Source: Cyprinodon diabolis
Taxonomy: Eukaryota > Chordata > Actinopteri > Cyprinodontiformes > Cyprinodontidae
NCBI GenBank assembly: GCA_030533445.1
Contig: CM060062.1
Location: forward strand, 23,395,329-23,459,328
Reading direction: 5' to 3'
DNA length: 64,000 nucleotides
A model generated the notes under the pieces. That model searched no databases. It was not told where the DNA came from and saw only the letters and a list, made by a program, of their open reading frames with translations. The position numbers were made by a program, and so were the translations under genes. This document shows positions 50,457 to 63,266 of the stretch, piece after piece. The stretch's first letter is position 1. Each line of letters begins with the position of its first letter.

Positions 50457-51201
50457 CAGGAGCGGAGCTAGATGGGGGGCCAGGGGTGGCCATGGCCCCC
50501 CCTTAAGTCAGGGGAACACTGTACGATTTTTTTTCAGTTGTTGCATGCAGCTGCTGCTCACACTGCACTACTAACTTTCGTCATACAGTGTGAGCTCAGA
50601 GCTCACGATTTATGTTTATCCCGACGCTCTCATGCGATCTAACTGCTCACACTGTACGACTAAAAACAATGTCGGATTCAGCTCCGCAGTGAGATGGAGC
50701 TGCTTAGACTGGTCTATCTGGATGCCAAACAAATAGAAGGGGAATATGAAGCTCACTATAGTGAGACACGCTGCCTTGTCAATCTGTGCAGTTTTGTGCT
50801 AAAAGCCCTGAAAAGAAAAGGCGGCGACGTATTTGTAAAAACGACAAGGCTGAGCAAACATGGCTGCTACTGTCTGTCAATTTTACAGACAGAACTGCAT
50901 TTCACTCATTGCATCCCTGCCATGCTGCTGTGTCTACACCTGAGAGGAAGAATAAAAAGAGGAATCCTTGTTTGCACATACGCCCTGAGTGATTTGCCCA
51001 CAACCTCACGATTCCTGATCGGGATGTGGTCGTGAGAGACTGATCACCCCTCGTAACCCCCTGTACACTACACGACTCACGATCAGGCTGCATGTCGGCC
51101 CGATCGAAAGATTCTTGCACGACTGGAAAATCGCACAGTGTACAGCACTGTGTACAGCCAGCACTGGCCACCCTTATAGAATTGTTCTGGCTACGCCTCT
51201 G
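50457..51201. mobile_element. Related hAT-type element carrying a nested MITE
   Basis: The left end caggagcggagctagatggg and the right end gttctggctacgcctctg match the ends of the 49649-50382 element, but the interior is different. There is no minisatellite. Instead a block bounded by aacactgtacgatttt (about 50516) and its approximate reverse complement aaaatcgcacagtgta (about 51126) looks like a second, Harbinger-like MITE nested inside. I found no 8-bp target duplication for the outer element, so its borders may be altered. Confidence 0.55.
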
Positions 51202-54200
51202 CTCATTGGAACACATATTCTAATTTACTGAATATGGCTATATGTTTAAGCCTCCTAAGATTAAAGGTATAGAGAGCTCTCTGCAGGTTAGCCCTTTAGC
51301 TAACCTGAAAACAAGCTTTACTTTAAACATCCCTTTAAAATCTCAAAATCTAATTCTGTTTAAGGCATCATGCAATTTTTCTGCAGGAATTAACCTCAAC
51401 AGATTTCAAAATATCAAGCTGGATTTTAGTCCTCATAAAGGTCAATATAAATATATATATTTTTTTATTCAATAACATAAATTTTGTCATAATGGCGTGC
51501 TAACTTTCATAAAGCTGACAGTCATTTCTTAAAACAAAACAGTTATGCTACAATTCGAAAGAAGGTTAAACTAATTTCACAATGATTTAGTCAAGGCAAA
51601 AAGAATATGTTTGCATGAAAAAACGTTTAATCATAAATCCGCTGCTCAGATTGTGCATCATTAAGGTGCTTATTTAAATACAGTGTTGGCCACAAAGTTC
51701 CACCATCCTATCCCTTTAAAAATGTATGTTCCACATAGAAGCCCCTTCCTGTTTTACCTGCAAAGATGTGCACAAAGTGAATGTTGCCTTTCAAATTATT
51801 TTAAATGAAGGCCAACCATATACTCAAATGTAACATAAAGAACAATTAATGGTTCAGCATTAGTGTATTGGACGTAACGCTGTTGAGTACTTAAACAAGA
51901 GCTCAATAAAAGTTTAGAATTCGCTATTATTTTTGTAAACAAAAAACTTTGACAAGTCATTCTGGTGTTTTTAATCTTAATACCCCTCTCTCAGTTTACA
52001 ATGGCCAGGGGGCACTGCAGGACACTGTGACTTCAATGCAATGTGTGACCTTTGGCTTTCTTCTGCAGCTCATATTACAATTTGTGTTCCCACTTCAGAA
52101 AACAGTGTGCACTCTTCAGTCATGCAGGCTCTAAAGGAGCTAATGTAATTTTAAAAGTCAGGGAGTGACTCCAGTCTTTTCTGCTCAATGTCATGTCTGT
52201 GAATACAGTTTGAGGAAATCTACTTCTTTGTGAAACAGAGAAAAAAAGGTCAAACGACAGAGGATGGGATCTTGTTTAATTTCAGTAAAATTCAAAAACA
52301 CTTCAAACATTTCGTTTTGTGCTTACATCTGTGAGGTTCATGATACAGGCTAATTACAGTTTGGTGCAGAGCAACAACAACAACGGTTTGGTGTCCTAAC
52401 TCTAAAGGATTTCCCATCAATGGAAAGAAATTCGAATGTTTGCTTTTTCACATCATCCATATCACTTATCACTCTAATTTGTACATCTGTCTTCTCCCCA
52501 ACCTTCTATGCTTAACCACTGTGAGTTCACTAATTACTACAAAAAAACACTTCTCATGCATTTTACAAATAAAACTCTATTTGAACAGAAAGTCATAAAA
52601 TGTTATGCTAAAGTGAAGACATAAAACACAGCACAACACAAATAACAACTAATTAAAGCTGGTATCGCAATAAGTTGGTTTGACTTAAAGTGACAAAAAA
52701 TAAAAATAGCCTTGCATATGTGATCCATTTTAAAAGTTAACATTTTGGCAGCTGGTTGCTGCCATCTTGGTATTCTGGAGGCATGAGAGACCATATTTAG
52801 AAAAGACGGAGGAGTGTCATCCCTCTTTGAATCACTGCCAATGCTGGTCTAAACACTGCCTGTATAAGTTAACTCTGCACAATGTTCACATAAAATTAGA
52901 CAGTAAAAATATTTCTGTTTACAGAAATATATCACCTAGAATCTAACTCTTAACACTGACCCAAACTTTGCCAACTGTCCTTCTAGCAGCTTTTATTTAA
53001 TGTCAAATGCAGTTTAAATATTCAAACTAGCATCACATAGCTGCAAGGCATTGTTCGCAACAGGTCTTTTTTCTCCATACAGTTAAATTTGGTAGGGGAC
53101 AGACTGGGTTTCTGTGATGCAGTTAGTTTTATTTATAGTGTGCTCTGGAAGTTAGTGGTTTGAACTTAGAACAACATTACACCAAACCTAACCTCATTTC
53201 AGTTGCGAGTTTGAACACCAACTGCATTCTCTAATGCATCCTGTATATCTATCAGTGCTTAGGACTATACAGAATAATAATCCATTTCTGTGCAACTTGT
53301 GCTTCTGACATATTGAGAAGCATGTTCAACAATATACCATTATAAGACATACCAACTCAGAAAATAAAATAAAAGCTTAATACTACAGCACTTAAAAGGC
53401 TTTGTTACACATGGAGGTCATATTGGATACTTAACCCATAGTTGATAAGGGATGTCTAACTTTGCACAGCTGGGTTCTTAAAGACAGGGATTGGTGGAGT
53501 TGATTCTTATACTTGAAAGTTGAAAATTCTAACTCCTGTGTTTAAAACAAACCAATGAACACAAGAAGCAAAAAACTGTAGCACAAACATTAGCTGTGCG
53601 TCCAAGTCACACCTTTTTGCAAACAATGGCTTAATGTCTCCTTACTAGGTACATATTTCACTAAAAACACACACAAAAAACATTAAAGAGCTTAATTAAT
53701 CATGTTGGCATTCCATAATTGTAGGATTAATCTCCTTAGTCGCTGTTGCTCAATGACCAAAGGAAATATTATTAGCAATTCAAGACAAAAAGAAGCATCC
53801 CTTTGCTTTTTAGATTCTAAATTCTGCAGCAAATGGCAGGTCTTTTTGTTTTACTTTTTCAATGAGGTAATCCTTTCAGAAAAAAAAAATATATATAAAT
53901 TGAGTGTTAGTATTAGTGTTTTCAAATGCATTGCAGCCATATTGGATTTAGAGCACAATGTTGGAAACAAAAGATGGTGAAATACATTTGTAATCTGAAC
54001 TTGACTTGAGCCCCACGCATGTTATAGTTCATTTACCAAATTGTAATTCATACGTTCAAATGGAAAAGTCAGATACAAGGAAAAAGAAATTGTCAGCTTA
54101 CGAAAACACTCGCAGTGCTATTCCCAATTCTTATATTGACCTATTGCACTCTATTTGGAACCATAATATTTCACAATTCATCTGCAGAGCAGGCAAATTA

Positions 54201-56014
54201 AGATCATATTCATAATTCTTTATGAATATAATTTTAGCAATTCAGATATGTGGACCACTTAAAACAACATCCACCTTTAAATTGCCAAATGGTAGCTTAA
54301 GAACTGGAATTTATTAAGAAAATATACACTTTGTAAAACAATAAGGACACTTAATAAACTTGAAAGTTGGTTAATTATCCAATTAACAGCAAAAATAAAT
54401 GTGTGACACTTCTATCAGCAAAAACCCATGAATGGTTTAAAATTTTCATAAAAAGACTGGTTTGTCCTACAACAGTTAAAAGGTCATTTTAAAATTTTTT
54501 TAAAGAAAACTACATGTAGCTAAAGACATAACAAGTGAAACATTTTAGAAGATGTATATTTAAGGGTAAGTGGTGCCTACAAAGTGAAAATGTTTTGAAG
54601 ATAAACGCCTGTGATCACCAGTAGTATTAGTCTTTAAGGCACTTTCTCACTGGCATTACTTCTAGCTACACCGACTACATCTGGCTTTTATATAGTAACA
54701 TCAGACCCTTTGCTACATTTGATGGCTGTAATTAAAAGTGCATTGAAATACTGACTGAAAGAAACCATATATTCTATCGTCACACAAGAAAAATATAATT
54801 CACAGATCATCTACACATAAATGACAATTGAACCCTGTTCCAGAGCCTCACTTACCCACTTATAATAATTCAAAAAATAGCCTTAAGGAGGGGATGCATA
54901 GGTGTAGCAATGATAGCGTTGTGATGGAGCGATCGTATGAGGCAGAAGATTTCTCCCCACTGTCTTAACCAGAGACAGGATACAGAAAAATGAGCCCCAC
55001 CGGTTTGAGCCGCTGGCTCTATAGATTGGGAAGGCCATCGGTGTAGCCAAGCCTATAGGCATCCCACCATAGAATGGGGACAGCTACTGAGTGGCAAGTT
55101 GGTGTTAGATGACAGGATATATAATATCAACATAAAAACAGGATTGCAACAATGTGCGGTGAACTGTCAAAGTAATGCCCAGGACATGTAGACAGCTTTA
55201 TAAGACATCCATCAATAGTTGAGCTAAAAAAGTTAATTTTGAGGGGTATCCTTTAAGAATTTATTTGACCTCAGTGATCATAATATTGTTGTAGAAAATA
55301 GTCTTTCGTGCTATTCTTCTACATATTGTCAAAACCTAACCTGCGGTGTTTTTACGTGGACTTTGTTAAAAAACATATATTTCCCCTTGAAGGTTTTCTA
55401 TATTTTTATAGATCAGAGCCTGGAACTATAATGTATTCCATTCTAATTCTATATATTTGATCAACCCAAAGTAGTTCATTATTAAGAAGAGGATGAAGTT
55501 AGTAAAAATGCTGGGTTATTTACAACTGGAAAATCGAATAGAATCAGATTAGATGAAAAACAGCTGTGAACATTAGCTTTTAAGCCTTGCCACAAGTTCA
55601 AAATTGGATTTAAGTGAAGAAAGTGTGGACTCTGGACCCCCTGCACCATGGTAATGCTTCAACCTAAACTATGTTCTCTATCTCTAGCTGTTTTTTGGTT
55701 TTAATCCCACTGGAAAGTAAACCTCTGGCGTAGACTCAAATCCTTGCAGCCTCCATATGATGTTTACCCAGCAATTTAGCCGCTTATATCTTCCCTTAAA
55801 AAATAAAATAGTCTTCTAGCCCCTGCTGAATGAATATGCATCTCCTAAGCAAAATGCTGTCACCACTACCCTATATACTTAAAAAAAAAGCTTTGTAAAT
55901 TATATTTTGCACATTATTTGAATGAGACACTCATTGCTAAACCCGTTGGTTTTTTTTGACTCACTAAAAGGCACTTCATTTGACAGGAAATCAGACTAAA
56001 GTTTTGAGGAAATT
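51202..56014. other. Intergenic or 3' flank of the 56-63 kb gene
   Basis: 4.8 kb of AT-rich DNA without a supported gene. It probably includes the 3' UTR of the minus-strand gene ending at 56015, but no polyadenylation site can be chosen with confidence. A GC-richer patch at 54888-55093 is open for about 67 codons on the minus strand (see findings). Confidence 0.4.
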
Positions 56015-59000
56015 TTAGAAAAGGTGCAAAACCAGAAGCAGCCCAATAAAGAAGAGAGCACTGGGTGTCTGCATCACAAGTGAGAGGGAAACTACTCCGG
56101 TCAAAAAGAAGATGCATGGCATCAGATTAATGCTGAAGTCATCTTCAAACATCATCTCAGAAACATCTGACAAGACTTCAAGGTGATCTGCTAATGATGT
56201 GTGCAGAGAAATGTAAGCAGGTTCTTCTTTCTCATTCCAGGCTGAGGGAGTTTGAGAAGATACATCTTGGTTCACCTCAGTAATGTTCACTGAGGGGCTT
56301 TCAGTAAGCTCAGGTGACAGTTGACCTTCATTCTCTGCTCTCACAGGAGTCTCAGCTCTTCCGTCTGCATGATGGGCTGCAGATTTTGTGGAAATTTCAA
56401 AAAATCTTTCTTCAAGTTCACTCAGTCCCACGACAGCTTCTCGCTCCGGGCCTTCGGTCACACTGGGACAAGAGACACTCTCAGCAGCCATCCAATATTC
56501 TCCTGCTGTTAACAGCAGACTGATCTCTGCTACAGGGGGAGCTTCTGAAGTGGGGCTTTCCACTCTCTCAGCCAGAGACTCGTCTGATCTCTGCTTGGAT
56601 TCTTGAGATGGAGGACTGGAGAGAGACTGTGCTGCAGTGGGATCACTGTGCGTGGACTGCTCTGACATGTGGTTTATAGATTCCCTGTGGATAAAATGTA
56701 AAGGCGAAGACTTATCTGGAGTGATTAATTCACCAGCATGCAGTACAAAGGCTGAATACGTTTGAAGGTCAGCATTGGAAGACGTTGAAGGTGATTGTTC
56801 ATCTGGGAATACAGCGGGAGTGGACAGAGCACCACCAACAGAAGGAGGCCCGTGTTCAGGTGCGCCAGTGGGACCAGACTGGTGAACTGCTTTCTGTTGG
56901 AGTAAAATGTAAGAAAACAATGATAGCTCACAGGAGAGAACAGATCCAAATTCCACTTCATTACATCAAACCACAAGAAAAGCATTTCAAAACACACCAA
57001 TGCTTTTCTCGGAAATTAACCTCATGCTGACACTGTGGCGGTGAGGACAAGACGTAAAAAATGCAGGGAAATGAATACACTTCAATTCCTTAATAGCAGA
57101 AACTATTTAACTGATAAACTGTTAACTACTAAACCAAAATGTATTCCATTTATAAAGACCTCAATTAAATACTGGGGTATCGAACTAGAAACAGATTTTA
57201 AGTTTAAACCTTAGAAAAATTTTTTTTGATTGAAGTGAAAGTAAACACCCTGATGTGATCGAGGTCTTTGGAAAGAAGACTTTAGCAGGTTGTGGGCCTG
57301 GTTAGAGGTTTAAAGTGGAATCATAGGAATGTATGTCTGCCATCAAACTGTACAGAAGAAGACTGCCTGGTACTGGAAGTCAGAGGTGTACAGAATAAAA
57401 AGGAATGGTGAGAGTGCCGTCCCCTGTGGTGCTCCTGTCCTGCTGACTACTTGATTAGACAGCTGACCCTTCAGTCTAACAAACTGGTCTGTTCAGGTAG
57501 TCTTTGATCCAGGCAATTGCTGATGCCTCCGCCTGAGTCTTCTGGAGCTTCTCACAGGGTACAGTAGTAGCAGTTTAAAGGTTTCCCGGTTTCCATGATG
57601 GGTCCTTGACTGGTCCTTGGGAGGTCCTTCGCTGGTAACCCACAGGTCAGTGGGGGGTAATGTAATCTGCCAGGGTTTTTCCAAAAAAAAAAGAATATTA
57701 AAAGCAATCCACTGGATTTTGTTTCCAAATTTGGAGACGTTTCGCTTCCCATCCAATAAGCTTTTTCGATCCAAAATGTCAAAAATAGCGTTGAGTTTGA
57801 GGTTTCATACAGTAGGCCATCAAAGCCTTGTTTTTGTTTTTAAAATATGCAAATTGAAATGGACGAAAGGCATTTGCATGTTTTCAAAACAAAAACAAGG
57901 TTTTGACGGGCTACTGTATAAAACCTCAAACTCAATACTATTCTGGACATTTTGAATTGAAAAAGCTTCCTGGATAGGAAGCGAAACATCTTTAAACTGG
58001 AAACAAAGTCCACTGGATTGTTTTTAATTTTCTTTTTTTTTTTTGAATAACTATGACCTGGATGACTGAGAATCTTACCACGAATCTGCCAGAGTGTATA
58101 GCTGACATAAACTGTATTTCAATCAATGGTTGGAATTAAAATAAACATTGACACTCCCATCAGAAAGTGGGGGAACACTTAAGTGGTTGGAATATGGAGG
58201 GGAGTTTGTTGGAAACCAGAAGCCTTTGGGCTGGCTTTCGGCCTGAAGGGGCAACTTTTAACTTGGTACGACTTTAAGTCAGCCTGAATTGTGTTAAATG
58301 CACTTGAGAAATCAAAGAAAGTGGTCCTCACAGAGCTGTCTGCCTTGTCTAAATGACAGTTGGTTTGCTGAGCAAGTCTATGATGGCAACTTCAATTCAT
58401 CTCCACAGCGATACGCAAACTGCAGGGGGTCCTGATATGTGCTTGTTTGTATGCTTAGATGAACCAACATAAGTGTCTGTAGGACATTCATAAAGTGGGA
58501 TGTCAGTAAAAGACACAGTCTGCCTGGCTGTATGTTTCCTGGACGGGGCCGCCTGTGGAGCTGATTGACAGTTGAATTTTGTATCTCTGCTTCTTTTTCT
58601 ATGTCTGCTTCTGGCTCCTTGAACCCCAGTCAGCCTCGGCAGATGGCCAGTAACACTGAACCTGGTTCTGCTGGAGGTTTCTTCCTGTTAAAAGGAAGTT
58701 TTCCTCTCCACTGTCACTACAAGCATGCTCGGTGTGAGGGATTACTTTCGAGTCAATTACTGAGTTCGAATTCAGTGGCCTCTTCCCCTAAGGGCCAGAT
58801 TTGTCGGCCAATTACATCATAGCGAGGCGCAAAGACCTGTTTGGATTGGAAGACTCATTGTTATGCGGTAAAGAAATTCAGCCTTCTTTTTGCCTATTTT
58901 AAAGGACGGATCTGGTGTATCCTACATAGCCTTGGATATCCCCTGATTCATTGTGAGTTCCAGCTAGCCAGCTGCTCCCTGCTCAGACGAAAAAGGTAAA

Positions 59001-62000
59001 TGGCGCCAAACAGTGGTGAATGTTGTAAGTGCAGTTTAATGGTTATTTAGTCAGATATGTTTGGTTTATTGAAAGGTTTTTCCCTGTCCCTGTGCAAATG
59101 GGTTTGGCTGACATTTAAAGCTACAGTGTGTAATAATTACAGGGATATACAGTCAGAAATGTAATATATTATACATAATTATGTTATTTATCATCATCTA
59201 CGAGCTCAGCCTCTTAACCTTAATATTTGCGTTGCCTTAGAATTCGTTATTTATAATTACATAGGAGCGGGTCTCGCAGCCATGGAGGCAGACATCTTTG
59301 CGCTACGGCAGCGCAGAGCCAACAAACTAGCGATTGCGAGATCGCCCATTACAATAACATGCTGCGTGATGATGCTGTAACTCTCCAGTATACTTATTCA
59401 GCAACGTCCCTGACGTTTCACAGGTAATGATTCAGTAATTTTCTGTAAAATAATTTTCTGGATATATACCTCGGTTACTTCTCTCCGGCTCCTTTGGAGA
59501 TCTTCAAGCCTTTCCTCCTCTCCTCTAGTCACCCCGCTGGCACCTCTCCCTCGCCTGGCCCTGGCTGCCCGCCCACCCCGGCCTCTCTGCCCTCTTCCTC
59601 TCCCTCTTCCTCGCCTTGTAACCCCCGTGCCACAAACAAGACTTGGACTCTGTAAACGGGGAATATATATTCTTCCAGCGAACACAATCTCGCTGTTAAA
59701 CTAATGACTACAATTACTTCGTCTGTTTATATCACCATGCAAAGCAGCTCACCAAAACGTCACAACGATGTAGAAAAAATAACGGGTATATTTATTATCT
59801 TAAGTCTACATGAAATCTATACCCTACACAGACTAATGAAATACTATCAGTAAAATTATCTATGTAAACAAACCTCATCACTTGAGAAGGTAGGTGATGC
59901 GGACGTCGTGGAAGACATTTTGTCCCGTAACGCTCGCCGTACTGTTGGGGGGGAGAAGCGGTCTGCAGTCTGGACGTTAGATGTCGCTGAAAATTACACA
60001 CTGTAGCTTTAAGTACAGATGCAAATATCTCTGCGCTGTGGCAACTATAAAGCTGATACGTTACTGCTGCTGAAGCTCCTCAAAAATTTTTATTAGCATC
60101 CAGAACAGTTGTAAGAGGTTCGGTGTCCATTTTTTGCCTGCTTTGTGTGTCAACTGTCATGGTTGCTAGGCGACAGAGTGTACCGCCATTGGAAGCCGGA
60201 GAAAGCTGGACATATTTGAATCCATAGCCAAAACTCTTCTGGACCCCTTATTTTCAAGGACCTCGAAGGATCTATTTCAGATAGACCGGGTCCTTAGAGG
60301 ATGAAGCCTCTGAAATCGAACACACTCAATGAGTCGATGCAATCAGCTGATTGTCCTTAGATAGAAAACTTTGAAGCAATCTGACTGTATGATCTGGTTG
60401 AATCATCACTGAAAAGCGCCTCGAGATTACATGTATTGTGAACTGATGCAATATATAAATAAACTGAATTTAACTATTACAGTTAGCCCTGTTTTTTTTT
60501 TTTTTTTTTAGTTGTTGTTGTTACTTTTTATTAGCCGCTAAAAACATAGACCAATATTAAATGATTTCACTTTCATGAGGCAAGAGCTCGTGTATCATTC
60601 TTGGAGCTCATTCTTCATCAGCGGTCCCTTGTTTTGGGGTTCCCAAGTATCAAACTGTGCATCATTTAAATACTATCTGAAGTCGATATTTTCATCTTCT
60701 GATCAGGACATTTCCACTAGAATGCTGGCGACATAGTTGAAGTTGGTATAACATGTCCATGCCCAACTTCTGCATTAAAAATGGCCGTTACTCATGTTAA
60801 CAGTTAGTTAAACCTTTCTTACTTAAACAGTTTTTCTTAGTTCTTTCTTATTTACATGACATCAAGTAAGCGGAAACCTGGAACACTATACCCTTGTTGG
60901 GTACTTTACTCCAACTTTGGAGCTTTGGAGAAATACATGCCAATTTAACTAAGCAGTAGTAGTGTACCAACACTGTTATTTTAATGTTCTGATTGGATAA
61001 GGGACAGTTTCTAACCTTAGTGAAAATAAAACCAAAGTTCTTTGGTTTGGAAAATCTAACAGCTCTTCAGTTCTTTAACTATTAGCTGTCCCTCTCCAGC
61101 AAGTAATTTTCTGTTGTTGTTTTTCCAGGACAGTTCTCTTAGATAGACAAACAGATATGAGCTGTTGCTAAGTCAACATTTTTTTGTAACAATGGCTCAT
61201 TGTGAAAGCGAATCCTTATCTTGTCTTTTAGGGATCTCAAGAAGGTTACCCATGCTTTTATCACATGTTGTCTGGACTATAACTCTTGACCTGTCTGACT
61301 CAATCAATCATCCCAGCAAAGTTAACAGATAGTTCGGAGGACTGCAGCTTGTCTTTTCACCAATACAAGGAAGGATCTATGCAGTTTTAAGATATCTTCA
61401 ATGGCCCCCTGACTATCATCCCATTGATTCTAAAATTCTACTGCTGACCAATTGACTGTGTCCGAACGTCCGCCCTAACCCCTAAATCCTGCAATCTCTA
61501 TATAGAGCGGGGACTATATACTGGAAATTATAGTGAACTCAGTTAACTGACCATACGGACAGATGATCACTACTTTTCGCCACTCGTTGGTCAAGTAATT
61601 CTGCCTCCCCGAGTGGTACCTCAAAGATATCGGGGATATATCTGCTCATCTAGTGACCATGGATGATCAATACTTTTGAAGATGCAGTGTGTCCACTTCT
61701 TTTTCACCCATTAGACATTCGGACACTCATCTAAAATGGCGTAACCACTATATAGTGCCCTATATTGTGGTTAGGGCAGACATTCGGACACAGCCACTGT
61801 TTTAAATGGTCTTGCCCAGGATTTCCTAACCCTGATCATCAGCACCCACTGTTTTGTATGTTTTAGGGGTTTCCTTGCCTCCACTTACCTGACCTGAATG
61901 AAAAGGTGATTAACAGGCTTTTGCAGCATTCGATGGCTGCCGAGGAGGTGATACAATCATTTGAATCAGGTATGCTTGAGGGCAGTGGGCCCTGAGGCCC

Positions 62001-63266
62001 AGGGTTAAGAACCCCTGGTCTAGCCTCATTCCATCTAGAGGATTTCATCAACATCTATACACCTTTGAGGGAACTCCAGTGAGCCAGCAAATAAAATTCT
62101 ACATTATTGGCATTTTGGCAAAAGAATAACAAAGAGACATATGGTTGTGCCAACTTCAGCTGCAAATCTCCTAGTGCAAAAGCATGCATGTGAAATATGA
62201 GGTGAAAAAAACACGAGGATGAGACGGCGAACACATAAACAAGATCAAAATTAGCTCCATACAGTACATTATTATGTTATTTGACTGTTATTTTTTTGTT
62301 AATTTCTAACATGATTTTCTTATGCTTTATTTTCTCAGCTTTAAACCTTTCTGCTGCCTATATGGCGGCTCCTCTATAAAGACAGAACAGACATGAAGCG
62401 TTGGGCAGTGCTGCTTTTGCCATCCATATATGAAGATTTGTGCTCTCTGGTGTTTTAAGAAATAACCTTATTCTTTCTTTTAATGGTGGAGAATAAAACC
62501 TCAAAGTAAACACAGACATATGACAAAAACCAAACCCCCCAAAGAACATGCACCATCATGATGCAGATGCTAATAGAAAAACAAGAGTAGAAAAAAAAAA
62601 AAAAACTGTGGACGTGCTACAGCAGTGAGAAGAAGTCAGACATTACCTAAGTTGTCGCTGAAGCTTCAATGAGCTGTGAACAATACAAAGAACCAAGCCA
62701 GTGATGTAAGCTTTTTAAAGTTGAACAGGAAATGTCTGTTATGTTTTATTAGATCTGTGACTTGAATAAATGAAGAAAGCACTTTGGGACCAACTGCATG
62801 CAGCACAAAATGATTTCCTTCAAAGTAAGCACTCCTACTTTAGCACAGCTGAAGCCTGGTTCTTACCCTCTTAACTTTATCCTTACCTCCACATCAATCT
62901 CAGGATGTATGATGACTGGACACACAGCAGAAGGCCTGACCAGTTCTGCTGTGAAATTCTCTGGTTCCTCTGCTGATGTAAAATGGGAGAGAAAACCTGA
63001 AAGATTAACGATGAGGCCAAGCGCAGGAAAAAAGCGGTGATCTTATTTCCCAGAAAAGAAATCTTTAAAACAAAACTAAAGAAAACTACTAAAACTTAAG
63101 AAAGTTTTATATCACCTGTAAGCATAAACTATAACATCTCTCAGTTTTTAATTTCTTAAATATTCTAAATTGAAGAGGAAAACTGATAATTGCAGTTTGT
63201 GTGGCTGTTGGTTCAGTACCTTCTTCTTTCTCTTGATCATCCCCTGAAGCGAAGTCATCATCCATA
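56015..63266 (-). CDS. Unidentified acidic, Ser-rich protein with hydrophobic C-terminus (last three exons, 5' end beyond the window)
   Basis: Minus-strand exons 63220-63266, 62887-62972 and 56015-56893 join in phase through GT-AG introns and end at TAA 56015-56017; about 337 residues are visible. The first exon encodes an acidic stretch (MDDDFASGDDQEKEE) and the second EEPENFTAELVRPSAVCPVI. The long last exon gives 292 residues rich in Ser, Glu and Pro, with no folded domain I recognise. It ends in two hydrophobic runs (LMPCIFFLTGVVSLSLVM and SALFFIGLLLVLHLF) that finish at the C-terminus, as in a tail-anchored or hairpin membrane protein. The architecture (small exons, then a large last exon with a terminal membrane segment) is like PPP1R3A/PPP1R3F glycogen-targeting subunits, and PPP1R3F lies near WDR13 and GPR173 on human Xp11. 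This is a guess: the CBM21 domain that would prove it is not in the window. No exon was found between 63267 and 64000. Confidence 0.72.
57681..58078. repeat. Interspersed repeat A, copy 3 (long hairpin)
   Basis: The left arm (57703-57843: gcaatccactggattttgtt ... gacgtttcgcttcccatcca ... gttgagtttgaggtttcata ... ccttgtttttgttttta) is mirrored by the right arm (57882-58035: caaaacaaaaacaaggtttt ... ataaaacctcaaactcaata ... cttcctggataggaagcgaa ... acaaagtccactggattgtt). The arms are about 140-150 bp and well matched; the loop is about 40 bp. The copy ends gacctggatgactgagaatc, as in copy 1. Confidence 0.8.
58545..60475 (+). mobile_element. LINE-type 3' region, interrupted by a later insertion
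   Basis: The left part 58600-58770 contains cagcctcggcagatggccag, tgaacctggttctgctggag and gtttcttcctgttaaaagga, a conserved stretch of a very common teleost retroelement 3' region. The matching tail is far to the right at 60412-60470 (gaaaagcgcctcgagattac ... gcaatatataaataaactga). The interval includes the TIR element at 59115-60012, which explains most of the distance between the two parts. No ORF of the element remains. Confidence 0.6.
59115..60012. mobile_element. 0.9-kb element with 20-bp terminal inverted repeats
   Basis: The left end ttaaagctacagtgtgtaat and the right end attacacactgtagctttaa are exact inverses over 20 bp. I see no unambiguous target duplication, because the ends themselves are palindromic with the flank (ttaa). 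The interior is GC-rich with an Arg/Gly-rich minus-strand frame (59685-59398; RRGRGRGRGQRGRGGRAARA) that is composition-driven. The element is inserted in a LINE 3' region. The superfamily is not determined. Confidence 0.7.
61456..61793. mobile_element. 338-bp MITE
   Basis: The left end ctgtgtccgaacgtccgccc and the right end ggttagggcagacattcgga + cacag are inverted repeats of about 24 bp with few mismatches. The interior repeats tatatagagcgggg / tatatagtgccc in inverted positions. No ORF and no clear target duplication. Confidence 0.68.

Larger units (their letters stand above)
56894..62886. other. 6-kb intron of the 56-63 kb gene
   Basis: Densely packed with repeats, listed separately: repeat A copy 3, a LINE 3' region interrupted by a 0.9-kb TIR element, and a 338-bp MITE. 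No host coding sequence was recognised. The two short exons at 62887-62972 and 63220-63266 define its upstream side. Confidence 0.55.

Noticed and set aside
59398..59685. Arg/Gly-rich 95-codon frame resembling an RGG protein
   Set aside because: Low-complexity GC-rich core of a TIR element; no partner exons and no recognisable domain. Kept only as part of the element.
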